From Gorsachius magnificus (Eukaryota; Chordata; Aves; Pelecaniformes; Ardeidae), in NCBI GenBank assembly GCA_034008185.1, contig CM067081.1:32672806-32736805 (forward strand): 64,000 bases of DNA. The letters run 5' to 3'. A model generated the notes under the pieces. The model worked only from the letters and a program-made list of their open reading frames with translations. It had not been told where the DNA came from and did not search any database. Of this stretch, positions 48,748 through 60,800 are shown piece after piece. Each line of letters begins with the position of its first letter. Position 1 is the stretch's first letter. Both the position numbers and the translations under genes were made by a program.

Positions 48748-49108
48748 AGCTGTCCCTGCTAAAAACATTTTCCCCATCTTTCGCATAGGCTCCCTTTAAG
48801 TACTGAAAGGCCGTAATCAGGTCTCCCCGCAGCCTTCTCTTCTCCAGGCTGAACAACCCCAACTCTCTCAGCCTGTTCTCATAGGAGAGGTGCTCCAGCC
48901 CTCGGATCATTTTTGTAGCCCTCCTCTGGCCCCGCTCCAACATTCCATGTCCTTCTTGTGCTGAGGGCTCCAGAGCTGGACGCAGTACTCAGGTGAGGTC
49001 TCACCAGAGCAGAGCAGAGGGGCAGAATCACCTCCCTCGACCTGCTGGCCACGCTTCTGATGCAGCCCAGAGTAGGGTTGGCCTTCTGGGCTGCCAGCGC
49101 ACATTGAC
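48748..49108 (-). mobile_element. internal CR1 LINE fragment lacking the 3' end
   Basis: Antisense CR1 sequence from the region upstream of the usual 3' fragments. The - strand reads GCAGCCCAGAAGGCCAACC near its 5' end, then a [20 protein letters not shown] stretch, and after a frame change [20 protein letters not shown] and [20 protein letters not shown]. It stops at TGTCCCTGCT (48751), so the last roughly 280 bases and the octamer tail of the element are absent. That is unusual for CR1. Confidence 0.93.
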
Positions 49109-49674
49109 ATATGCTTGTGTCTTCTCTACCTCTTGGACATCTTGGAGATCTCTACCTCTTGCATCTACCCTTTGACCTTCCCCTGGATTTTCTGTCAAGT
49201 CACTGGTCACTGGGGGTGTAATGGTGGTACGGAGACAGGGATTTACACCCTCGTGTGAACAGCCATCCATTCCTCTCTTCACTGACTGCATTGTCTCCAG
49301 TGCGGCAGGAGAAGCCCATAGTGGTACCACTCTCTCCTGACCAAAATAGGGCCACCCTTCTGCTCTTTGTCTAGAAACTAGAAACCTCTGCGGGTCTGCC
49401 TCAAGGATGAGTTTGGTCCTGGCTGCGTGTAGAGAGCAGTGTCTGGGGGGGGATGTTCCTTTGGCATCTCTTGGGGTGAAGTGAATTGCACTCTGGGTCA
49501 CTGCACAGGCTTTAAAAGGATCTGATGTTCTTCAGAGTTAGCCACCTACTCCTCAGACATCAAAGTCAGAACCAATGAGTCACACCTAGAGCGGCTTGCT
49601 GCATTTTTAGCAGAAACTCTGTAGAAAGGCTGGGGCAGGTCCCAGAAGGCCTGTCCCCCAGGTTCAAATATAAC

Positions 49675-52600
49675 TTTTTTTTTTTTTTTACCCCACAAGA
49701 AAAGCACCATTTACAATTTGCTCTTTGCCAAATGACTTGTTCTTAAAGAGAATTGCACTGTAATAAGCTGCATCATTAAAAAGAAATTTTTCTGCGAGCA
49801 GCAGAGCCTGGTTTCCTGCAGTTTGGTGTCTCATGGTGGGATTATCTTGCTTCTAATGAGGAGCACTCTGGCTGAAGCCTTTTCTCCTGTTCATAAAGAC
49901 GTTGTCTCCTGAGGGTTCTCTGGTGTCTATAATACATTTTGGATCAAACTGCAGTTGTTTAGGTTCTTTCCTATCTGACAATGTAATATTGCCCACATGG
50001 CAAGCTGTTCCTCCCTGGAGACGTGAAAGGGTCATACTTCTCTACCTTGCTGCCCCTTCTCGCAAAACCAATTGAAAATTAGAGCCTTTGAGACTTCTAT
50101 CACACAGTTAAATTTGACTGAAATTGGCCAACAGGCTAAAAGATAATTGAGAATAATACTGGACTGACACAACAAAATAATAAACCTAATTTTATTAGGT
50201 AATCGGGCAATAAATGAGGGAAAGTAAATACTGGAGCCGATTAAACATGGAAAAAAATGTTCATAAATATTTATTCAAGCATTTAAATGCACTCAAGGTG
50301 ACCATTTTATGCCTGTTTTGCGTTTCAATTTTAGAGGTTCCTTTCACAGCCATATGAGAGACCAACAAAGGCACAGGCACCCCAACAGTTACGTTCATAC
50401 CTCAAAAGTAAAAGTAAAATAATATTTTTCTGTGGAACTTTTTTCACAGAGACAGGAATTTTTTAAACATTGCTTTCAAAATATTACAAAATTTAGAATT
50501 TAGAAACAGGAATGATGAGGAATTCAGAAAGCAGCTTTTGAAGATGATTCTCACCTAGTCAGAGAATAAAAATAGATCGTGTAGTCCATGCTGGATTTCC
50601 AGAATTTTCAATAAACCTGAACTGGACAAAATCAGACCCAAAATCCTTTGCTGAAGTGATTCACTGGAATGTTTCAAAAATTTAAGATGTGAAAGGGAAT
50701 TCTCAATTATTTGCACACACACACACACACAAAATCACAAATGAAGGAAAGAAGAAAGATACATTGAATAAATAGCTCATTGTAATTTATTTTTCCAGTT
50801 TCTGAGCCATAGAAACGTGCTTGTCATTAAGTGACTTTTGGAGGTACTTGTATTTTCTTACCTTGGATACAGCTTAGATGGATGAGCTACCATTGCTCTC
50901 CATGCTTATCAAATTAGGAGAATGCATTTCTAAATTCAATTACATCCTCAGTGGAAATGGTTTCTCTGACTCTGGTAATCTTTAGAGAGGAATTATACAC
51001 AGTCTATAAAGCTTCACATTTCAAAACCCAATTTTGAATGTTATTCAAGAGGTTAATTTAAGATTCATCTTCCTAAAGAGGAGTTAAATAAAACGGATAG
51101 AAGGCTGGAACTTGTCGAGTGGTTGAGAGTTTTATCAGCATGTGAGAATGAGTTCATTAGTTTTAATTAGTATAATCACTAATGTTGCATTAACAGTTTG
51201 GTGAGAGAAAGTAATTGCTCACACCCACTGTATTAGATTGGGAGATTAGAATTCATTTTATGAGGCAATTAGCATTTCAGGGATTTTTTAAAAGGCTTTT
51301 ATGATCTGCCATTGCAGTAGCCTCCTTCACCAAAAGAGTTTAAATTAACCATAACTTTCATCCTAATGGGATGCAAAAATTAATGTAGAATTAAGCGTGA
51401 ACCAGTCCTCTCCAGCAATCCCACCACGATAAGCAGGCAGCTAAAGTCATAAACCTCGATTAGTTTATAATGACCTGTTTTATTTCCCAGACAATGATAG
51501 TCATTTATCTGACCTCAATTCATTATCTTGTTGGAAAGTTTATATTCTTGAATTTTATACAGGAAAACAAATAAAAAATGAGGAAGGAAAAAGTAGAACA
51601 GTACTATTGAAATAATAATTCTCCCAAGAAAAAGCTGCAGGGTTCAATAATAGGTCTTAAATAGTCAATTATTCTTCATATCAAGTGCCAGAGGAAGAAG
51701 AAACATCTCCCTTTGACACCCAGTGTCTTAGGAAAGAAGAACCATGCATTACACAGCAGCAACAATCACAACCCTGCTCTGCCCATCACATCCTTTGGCA
51801 GATACTGACAAAATGAAAATCCTGAATGGAGATCCAGGACTTTGTCGTCCCAGTTGGCAAGGAAACCCTGGTCATCTGGGAGCTGGGACGGTTGACCCAA
51901 GAGATTGACTTCTGGAAGATCCTGGAAAGCTTAGGCACAAGTTTTTGGGGGAAAGATTGTATGCAGTAAGAACACTTACTCTCACATCATGGCTGTAATG
52001 AAAGGCATCATGGTATCTGTAGAGAGATGAGCCAATGCAGCATTTGCAACCTATCTGGCACCTATCATACGGGACTGTGGTTGCCCCTGGTTAAAACAAA
52101 TCTCTGCTGAAAAATAGCTGAAAAAAGCCCAGATCTGCTATGACCTGGATGTGGCGTAGAGGAGAACAACAGTTAGATCTTAGAACCATACTGTCGTTCC
52201 TGTAACTTTGGGTACATATGTTAAAATGAGCAGACGAGGGGCAGTATCTGGGCAACTATGTGACTCTTCCTAAAACATACATTAAAACAAAATGTACGTA
52301 GGTATATATGTACTCTTAATTCTTCTACTCCTTATAAGCATCTCCAAAGGAGTTCAGAGGGAGACATTGTCCTCCTACATATAAGCATCTAAAATTTAGG
52401 TACAGCTAGACAGATTGGATCTCAGCCTTAGTCATTCTGGCGGCAGCCAGTGAATTACTCCAGCTAAGATCTGGATCCACCACTGGGAAGAGCTGCCTCT
52501 CTCTATTGACTGCAGAGGCAGTCCAAGGTAACCAGGTTTCTGCCTCGGGTGGCTGAAGTAAATGCTTAAAATTGGGTAGGATGAATCATGACTGGCATGC

Positions 52601-53220
52601 CTGTGCCTTAGGGTTTATCCACCCACAGAGTTATTGCGGAGAGCCATTACTCTTCCTGAATAGCATTACATGTGGATACACTTTTGGTTGAATAAGACTT
52701 ACTCATTTCTCTTCAACAACATCCACTTGACAGAGGCAGAGCAGTTTGCTTCCTAGTCCTCACATGGAATTATTCTGCAAGAGCTGCTGCCTTTTCAGCT
52801 AGCTGCCCTACCTTAATCCAAATTCACTTCAGTATAAAAATGTCCTTAATTTGCCATCCATCCACCTTTGAGAGCCATTTAAGATTTATGGAGGTAAGCA
52901 CATCAATTAAGCACAAATACATTGACCAAAAAAACCAAATGCATCATATACAATAAAAACTGACTTTTATTTCACAAATTATGGGTGTTATAAAGCATAT
53001 TGTTTCAGGAGAAACGCCTGTATTTGTCAGTGTGTTTCATTAAAGACTAATAAAGCCATACATATTTCATTTCCTTGTTCTGAGCTGCAAGAGCCTTAAC
53101 TATATAAAGTACCCCATGCTGTCCTTGCTTTGTTGGGCTTTTTTTTTTTTAATCAGATTTTTCCCCCAAAACTAATGAAATCTCTCTTTAAGCACATACA
53201 TCACTTTCATTTGAAGTGAC
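49675..53220. other. AT-rich intronic stretch without reading frames
   Basis: It begins with a 15-base T run (49675-49689) and continues with AT-rich DNA dense in stops in all frames. From about 50036 to 53230 I see no open frame of 60 codons or more, the longest such gap in the window. No repeat family was recognised apart from a CA microsatellite (50714-50731) and a 12-base T run (53139-53150). TAAT and TTAATTA cores are frequent, for example near 51160-51200. It could hold conserved noncoding elements, which sequence alone does not show. Confidence 0.45.
50714..50731. repeat. CA microsatellite
   Basis: Nine perfect CA units inside the AT-rich stretch before exon 2. Confidence 0.85.
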
Positions 53221-53472
53221 TTATCACGGCTCAAATTGTTTCTCTCTCCTCCTGGAGAACAAGGCAACAGTCAGCACCTTTTGCTGTGCAGATCCAGGCC
53301 TGGATTGCCCCTGATCTCAGCCTGATTTGAGCAGCGCTGAGTTCCTGGTGCTCCCACTGGTGCTGTTTTAGGTGGGGTATTAGGTGGCTGGTGCCTGCGG
53401 GGTCTGCACCATGCGTATCTGCACTGGTTCCTGGTCCACCTGCTACCACGTGTAATTTCTCTCTTCTCGTAG

Positions 53473-54066
53473 TATGCACCGACCCGCTGTGCAGCTGCAC
53501 AGACGTCTGCGGAGCAAGGTGTCCTTCCTCCCTGCCATCACCACGAAGCAGTCCATGACCCCCAGCTGGTTCCCTGCACATGTCCCCTCTTCTCCTGCCC
53601 GTGGGAAGGGCACCTGGAGGTGGTGGTGTCACACCTGAGGCAGACCCACCGCATCAACATCCTTCAGGGGGCAGAGATTGTCTTCCTGGCCACGGACATG
53701 CACCTGCCTGCACCCACGGACTGGATCATCATGCACTCTTGCCTTGGCCACCAGTTTTTGCTGGTCCTCAGGAAGCAGGAGAAGTATGAAGGCCACCCCC
53801 AGTTCTTTGCTACGATGATGCTGATCGGCACACCGACCCAAGCCGACAACTTCACCTACCGGCTCGAGCTCAACAGGAACCAGAGGCGCCTCAAGTGGGA
53901 GGCGACCCCCAGGTCGGTACTGGAGTGTGTTGACTCTGTCATTTCTGACGGGGATTGCCTTGTGCTGAACACTTCCCTGGCTCAGCTTTTTTCCGACAAC
54001 GGAAGCCTAGCGATAGGAATTGCAATAACCACCAGCAAAGTTCACAATGCCGAAGCTGAAATGTGA
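53473..54066 (+). CDS. SIAH3: SIAH3 coding exon 2 (residues 46-242)
   Basis: Terminal coding exon, entered at phase 0 through a pyrimidine-rich acceptor (TTCTCTCTTCTCGTAG) and ended by TGA at 54064-54066. Residues 46-79 form a short linker with Cys51, Cys66, His67-69 and His73; the first SIAH zinc finger is not intact. Residues 80-104 keep the second SIAH zinc finger with ligands C80, C87, H99 and H104 (C-x6-C-x11-H-x4-H). Residues from about 105 to 232 are the TRAF-like substrate-binding domain, with hallmark stretches EIVFLATDMHLPAP, FLLVLRKQEKYEGHPQFFA, MLIGTPTQADNFTYRLELN, KWEATPRSVLE and LAQLFSDNGSLAIGI. In SIAH1/2 this domain dimerises and binds degrons; here it probably binds partners without RING-driven ubiquitination. 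The total of 242 residues is shorter than human SIAH3 (about 269 by recollection), mainly because of a reduced His-rich linker. No frameshift or premature stop is present. Confidence 0.97.
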   Translation, partial: YAPTRCAAAQTSAEQGVLPPCHHHEAVHDPQLVPCTCPLFSCPWEGHLEVVVSHLRQTHRINILQGAEIVFLATDMHLPAPTDWIIMHSCLGHQFLLVLRKQEKYEGHPQFFATMMLIGTPTQADNFTYRLELNRNQRRLKWEATPRSVLECVDSVISDGDCLVLNTSLAQLFSDNGSLAIGIAITTSKVHNAEAEM

Positions 54067-54875
54067 GGAAGAAGAGGAGGAAGAGAAACAATGGTGCTCT
54101 AGCTGCCTTGTGAGAGCCAGAACTTGTGGACTTTTTGGGGGGGTCTCAGGTCTTTTATGGTATTTAGTACTGGTCCACAGTGGGCATTATGTAAACATCC
54201 TGTGGTTACGGTCTCTGTGTAATGTATTTACTGTTTTGTTAATACAATTTTATGAGAAATTTTAAAGAGGCTAATCAATTTATTGTCGCCCTCCAGCAAC
54301 ACTGGAAACAACAGTTTCTCCTGGAAAGTGTGCCCAGGGTGGCTCATAGAAATGTGTGGTATGAGCATGCTATGAGCAAATGTGTTTCCTTCATTGTCTG
54401 CCTAATTGCCTGGTATTAAGGAGGCCCCTGTGCATGCTAAAAGGTAAAGTATTCCACTAGGGGACAAGAGCACCCAGGTTTCCATACTAGCAATAGTGAT
54501 TTGACTCTTACACTGGTCACAACGAAGCCCCAGGAAGCTTGCAGTTTCAGATCTCACTTTGGCTTCTGAGGCAGCAACCTTCACCATCTGGACAATGAAA
54601 GCTTCAGAAGAAAAATTCACGACCTCCACTGAGCCTGGGCCTGGGAAGCCTCACCCTGCGTTAAATTGGGGATGACAGCTAGTGGGTGGTCACTGTGAGC
54701 ATGGTTAAATCTCACTTTCATATCAGGATGGGCAGTGAGAGGCTTGCTAGATGGTCTGGCTCCAGGATGCATATAACCATAGCCAGTCATCGGGGCATTC
54801 ACCTTTTTTAGCTTCTATTTCCTTAAGCATTCAAAAAAAGATTTTCAGAAAATAAAGTATCAGGAAGGTCCTAAG
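54067..54875 (+). other. SIAH3: probable SIAH3 3' UTR
   Basis: Sequence following the stop codon up to the first good poly(A) signal. It opens with a polypurine run of about 24 bases. The 3' end is inferred, as longer forms using later AATAAA motifs (near 55931 and 56025) are possible. Confidence 0.4.
54851..54856 (+). terminator. SIAH3: candidate SIAH3 poly(A) signal
   Basis: First canonical AATAAA after the stop codon, about 785 bases downstream, followed about 20 bases later by a GT-containing stretch (AAGTTGTGCACTG) that could serve as the downstream element. Confidence 0.45.
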
Positions 54876-57800
54876 TTGTGCACTGATCTTGCTATTGAAT
54901 TCTGTGCCACTTCAACCCACACCGTGTGCTGCTAAATATTGATTTAAAACAATGCATCTGGAATATCTCTTTGCAAATTGGCTAGGAGATATGAAATGCT
55001 TTCCTTTAAAAATAACCTTTTTTTTTTTTCCCCCATACACTTGGGGGGTGATGATGGTCCCTTTCTGAGGGTGTTTCGCAGGTGGTGATGGTGACAAGAA
55101 GAAAGGGGTTTCTCTAAGAACTTCTCCCTTGGATGGCTCCTTGGGGAGAGTCAGAGGCAGGTGCTGGACATCTCCCAATGCTCAGTCCCATCTTGCAGTC
55201 ATGCACGTTTCCTCCATAGCCAACAACAGTAGTGAAATCCCACCGCGGCAGGTGACGTGTTGAAGGAAGGGACTCTGCAGTGAGTGTGACAGGCGAGAAG
55301 CATGGGAAATTGTCTTTTCCTGTTTCCCTTCTGCCCATGTGTGGCTGTGGCCTGGATGCTTCTGAATGCTTTTTTGAGAAACATCTGGTGGGTCATGTCA
55401 GTTAGTAGCTGGAAAGATTGAGGATGTTTGCTTGAATCCCTTGGAAAACCTAGGAAGGGGAGAAGCAAGCTAAGAATAGTTCTTCAGTGTTTCAAAAGGC
55501 ATCTCGCTGTAGCCAGCTTTGGGGTAGGGAAAAGCTCTGATGCTAATCTCTCCCACCTGCTGCTCTCCTGGGAATTATTATAAATGATGTGTGAAGTAAA
55601 ACGAATCACAATTTTCCTGAGATGAATGCTACGCAGGCAATATCTTCTGAGTTGCAGATGCACCTTGCCTCCTTACCTGGGCTTTCATAGAGGAGCCAGG
55701 ATCTCTTCAACAGGCCATGCAAGCTGAGGTTTGAAGAAGTCTCAGTCCCCATAAGGTTATGTGCTGGGGCACAGCTTCATGGCTCTCCCGCCTCCAAATT
55801 TCAGGGGCCAGAGGGGCATGCTGGTTTGCAGCGCTTCACTGGAGCATGCAGGCTTCAGAGCCACTTGCTTTTTTCCTGTGATGTTAAAAATTCAGAACCA
55901 GCAACTGCTGCCCTTTCCCTAAATGATGGCAATAAATAAATCATTGGCATTTTTGTGGACTCTAACTGGCTTCTCCATCTCCTCCGGCAAATATTCTGCT
56001 GCTGAATTAAAACAAAGCAAAAGCAATAAAACCCCAATATAAACAGTTCCTCTAGCTTAAGTTTACTAAGCTCTTTGTACACTGTGGTGGAGACCTAATG
56101 TAATGCTGCTTTTGCTGTCTGATCACAACCAGTTCTAGGGGGAGGGATGTTCCTTGGGTATTCACTTGTTTCAGACTATTTACTTCTTACTAGTTGGCAC
56201 CTTTTGTCCATGAAATATCTACTGAAATGAAGAATGCACTGTTGGTATTTCGGGCATGCCCCTTGCCAGAAGACCAGTGTATTTCTGGCAGGATGAGTGT
56301 GACAGCAGTACTGCTCCAGGATGGCCATCTCCATCCCTTGCCAGCCTCCTTATTTGCTGGTTTTGATGGGGCAGGAGGCACAGCAGAAATCTGACCTCCC
56401 CCACATGGACCTCCTCACATCCCACATGTCCTTCTCCCACAGCTTTCTCATGACCACACCAAAAGTTCAGCCTTTCTATTGCTTTCCCAGTCCTCATCTG
56501 GTGGCCACCCTTCTCAGCCTGCTCCCAAGCTCTCAACCCGGGCTTCCCCCTCCGGCTTGCAGAGCCCATGGGGCAGCTTGCCTCCTCCCGCTCTGCCTCT
56601 TGGGTGCCATTGCTCAAATCTTTCTCACTACTCTTTGCAGCCAACCAAGAAACCTCCTCTCTTGGATTTCTCCACACCTGCAAAGCCCCAGATCCAACAA
56701 GGATTTCAGGAATCCGGATACATTGGAGTACTGATGGAAAACTGCCCAGTAAGACTCCCAGTACAGGAAAGGAGGACACATTTTGGGGAGAAAGGAGATA
56801 CGGGTACCTAAATCCAGCCTTCATAAGCATCTCAACATAAAAGTGAAATGTTTAAGGGTATATTTAAGGACTTTCTGCCATGGAAGATATTCTAATGTCA
56901 TCATAATTCAAAGCCTATGAGCAGCTCTTCACTGCCATAAAGCAGAGGTGAAGCGAATATTCTGCATGATGGGACATAAATCCTAAAATGCTGGCAAGTT
57001 GGATCAACAATGAAATTCAGTTTACATGCACTCTTTCAGTGCCCATAACACAGTGCTTTTTACAGCTCTCTACTCATGGCTGAAAGGCAGTTGTAGCTTG
57101 GCTTAACAGATTTGGGCTGAATTTGGGGCTTCTAGAATTCATTTTGTGCTCTAATATTTTGCATCTTTATAATGTATTATACCCAGTCACTCCAAACTCC
57201 TTCAAAAAATGTGAAAAACTTGGTGAAGTAAGGAAGTACCCTTATTTTGGTGCAGGAGAAAATGAGGTCTTGTAAAATCGCTATGCAGGTGTTGCAAAAT
57301 TCTGTTTCCCTACCTACCCGAGAGCAGTGTTCCCTCTTTATTTTGGTTGGTTTGGTTTTTTTTTTACATAGACAAAATAGAATTCTTTTCTTCTTAGAGT
57401 TTTTACATATCTGTGTTCATGGATGGATTTTCTTGTGCCTAGATTAGTAAATTGCAGCAATAATTTCATCAGACTGAGCCAGATGGATAGCTACCAGACC
57501 CACTAGAAAACCTACTTTGGTTCTTCTGCACTATCCATCAGGCACAGTGTGAATGCTGATGTCAGATCTGCAGTAAAACAGCATTAGTGCTTTCAGCTCA
57601 ATCCCATTATGAATTAAGCTCACATCATATATCCATGGCTCCTTATAAATCAGCTGAAGCATCCTGAGTCTCATCATCTTGAAGATGACAAAGGATCTTG
57701 CTGTGCCAGTGCCAGCCAGAGGGCTGGCTGAGAAGTAGGGCAGTAGTTCTCTTCCCACTGGACTTGGATATCACATCCTACATTTCATACCACCCTTTGT

Positions 57801-60800
57801 GAATACCAACCAGTAAGCTGCTGAAGAAAGGAGAGATGGTAAATTCTGGACAATGAAAGGGTTATAACAAAATGAATGGTTTACAGTAAATTGCGGGGTA
57901 CTGCTGCATGGTTCTCTCTTTTGGGCACCAGAGGAATGAAGCCTGATTGACAGTACTGTCGTATAGGTGATGGGTCTGCTTTTCTGCTCATAACACACCT
58001 GAAAAACATCTTGATCGGAGAAGGGTTCATCAGAACGGACAGAGAGATGCACTTCTGCTCAGCTGCATCAGAAACACCTTCTCACATGGAGGAGTTGCAG
58101 CTTGTGAACTGTTCAGACACAAGCATAAGGTTTTAATCCTTTTTTTTTGTTTTAATCCGGTTAAATCTGCATGCTCACACTGGCTGGGAAAAGGGTAGAA
58201 AACAAAGATTGTACTCTGCCACATGTATCATCACAGGAACTATCCACAAAAAAAGATGATTCATCTTCTGCAGAGATACGACCCTGCAGAAAACGAGGAG
58301 GTTTCACAGCAGGGTAGCATGGGGCAGTGCCTGCAGGCTCCAGAGGTGTACACATACCACTCAGGGCAGAACTCAACCTCCAGACAAAAATATTACTCAA
58401 CAGAAACCACTCAGAGTGAGGTCGCAGCGGGGGCTGTCAGGAAAATGATCAAACCTCCTGAGAGTAGAAAAACAGCGGCGAGCTGAGGCTCTGTGCAGAG
58501 ATGTGACGCTTCACATCGGCACCTTCCACCCAGCAAAAGGGTCTCTCCTCTGCTGGGAGCCTTCAGTGCGGATGAGAGGATCAGCCCTCGGCACTGCGGG
58601 TCTGCATGAGGATGGCCCCAATGCTGCACAGTGAGTGCAGACACCCAGCCCCTCTCCTGCCCCACAGCTCCTCTGGTTTTGGTGGGTATCCAGCTACCTG
58701 CAGCTGCTAGTGGTTCCTCCAAGCCCTGGCACCTGGCATTTTTGCTGTCTTGCACTTGTATGCCTCCCACCAAAGTCGGAGAGTATTTGCTGAAAACCAC
58801 CCAAAAATCTTTGGCAGAATATCAGATTAAACCTATACCTCATACCCTTGGTTAGGACTATGATCACTCATTATTTCTCTCTCCACAAAGGCAATAGACT
58901 AATCCTTAGCTTTTTTATCCCCCTTTGGGCTCTGCTCCTCCAGAACTTCTGTGTGAAGGATTAGCAGGCAGTGATCATCTTCAAGAGAAGGATGAGGACT
59001 AAACATTCATTGCAGAGATGGCTGTTATCACAGTACTTTCGCAAAGGGATGCCAGGTTCCAAAAAAGAGCCTAAGAAACCTTAGTGGGAGTGCAATCGGG
59101 AGACCCCAATTGCAAAGCCTGCTGTCCTTCGACTAGAATGAGCTTTCTATCTTCCAGGTGCTGAAAATCCTCCTGAGACATTGCCTATCTGAATACATCA
59201 CTTAATCTTGTAGAAAGCTCCAGGACTGAGGGTTTCTTGCTGTTAGAAATTGCATCAAGTAACCTTATTGAAGACAAATGGCTTTGAACTTTCATGGCAA
59301 CAGTGATGAACTGCTTCAACATCCATGTGGTGCAGGCTGAAAAATCAGAGATTTTAGACAAAGAAATAAACTTATTCAAATGCAAATATGAGATTTGGGG
59401 CAGAGTTTTCAGGTGATCTTAAAAGCACTTTCCATATTGCTGCAGACTGGATGTCTGCATAGCAAGGCTCACTTCACTGCCAGTCAGGTCTTGTTGGCTT
59501 GAGTTCAAGAGAAACTCTGATATTCTTCCTTTCTCTGCTAAGGGAGACCACTTTAAAAAGTAAGGCGAACACTGTCATGTATGAAACAAGTCTGGAAAGG
59601 ATCTTTCTTTTCAGACCAGACTGCCTGGCCAGCAGACTGTGGGGAGGGTGCTACATCTCCTACGTGTTCTGGCTGAATACAGAGGCGCAAGCACAACCTA
59701 TGCAGAAGCTTCTTTTATGTTAGAATCCCTGCTTCAACTATTGAAGATAACAGCTGTCAGGTAGCCGGTTTGAAGCCTTTGATGACTTTAAGATCGTTCT
59801 TTAAAAATCTACTAATATTGACTTTTAGGCTGAGATGGTTTTAGGGCATGAGACAGCGAGGCCCAGCTCTGCTGGGCTCATCGGTGCGTGAGCACGGGAA
59901 GAATACAGGGAAGAATACAGGCAAGCCCTATGTCTTTGCCTCTGCCTTTCACAGCAGGAGCACTACATACATCTGCAGGGATCAGTCTGCGTCTCTCCTA
60001 ATAAACTGTGGCAAATGGTTGGACCACAGAACTGGATGCCACCAGTTCTAGAGTTGTTCAGTCCAACAGCAGCCAAAATCGATGTGAATCTCTCCCTCGG
60101 CTTTGAGAATTAAACCAGGATCTTGCACAGAAATATTAGGCCCGTTCATATCTCCATCAGATATCTCCTATTTCAGGGTACAGGTTTCTCACTGGCTTCT
60201 GACGGTGACAATAGACTACAAGACATGGCTAGGTGCTACCACACCATCCACAGTAGGGTCCTGATCCACAGAAAGGTCTCTGGGAACTACAGTAACATAA
60301 ATGATTAAGAGTATAATATACTAACGTAAAATAATAATGCAGTGAGGCCTTTTAGGGCTGATAACATCTTTAAAAGTAAGAGCTGATACTGAAAGGGATC
60401 ATTACTCAAAATGAGCTTCAGGTGATGTGTGTGCTTTTGCCTTATTGAGATGTGGAAGAAGATATCCAGAGGAGTGACAGTCTCAGGGCTACCTTGATTA
60501 CTCAAAGAAATGCCAAACTAAAAAAAATTTAGCTAGGAGATTCCCAAGTGAAGCAGAAATATATTGTTGCCGCCTCTGGGCAGCGGTTTCTTGTGACATG
60601 TGTCCTTGGAAAGGGATTTCAGTAGGCAGAAAGGGTTGAACTTCGGCACATCCCAGCCCCTGCTCTGTCCCCTCCAGAGTTTTTGCAAAGAAATACTTAA
60701 CCGGGACTGCAAAAAAAGAGTATAAATATGCATTGAACGATGTGACCAGTGTGGGAGCTGCCAAGGAGATTTATCCAATCTCCCCTGGGTAAGCCTCCAC

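Larger units (their letters stand above)
5995..53472 (+). other. SIAH3: SIAH3 intron, about 47.5 kb
   Basis: The single coding intron runs from the GTGAGT donor at 5995 to the TAG acceptor ending at 53472, preceded by a pyrimidine-rich tract. It holds eleven CR1 fragments, one solo LTR and simple repeats, listed separately. The parts outside those repeats (mainly 6606-9499, 9518-12000, 13211-16587, 17297-22248, 22651-28747, 31900-37970, 42000-48747 and 49109-53472) contain only short chance reading frames, and I recognise no gene, exon or RNA gene in them. Several non-repeat AT-rich stretches (around 22930-23180, 26440-26800, 43440-43900 and 45890-46200) look like candidate conserved noncoding elements by composition only. 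Confidence 0.9.

Noticed and set aside
49028..49501. 157-codon - strand frame
   Set aside because: Partly lies on the CR1 fragment at 48748-49108, and the rest shows no family pattern.
53231..53632. 133-codon - strand frame over exon 2
   Set aside because: Shadow of the SIAH3 exon and its acceptor region; the + strand frame has clear family identity.
56219..56830. 203-codon - strand reading frame
   Set aside because: The segment is locally GC-rich and open in several frames on both strands. The translation shows no family pattern and no splice context.
58223..58486. 87-codon + strand frame with a plausible-looking hydrophilic composition
   Set aside because: No family recognised, no conserved motif and an overlapping - strand frame. 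A single short frame in 9 kb of flanking DNA is expected by chance.
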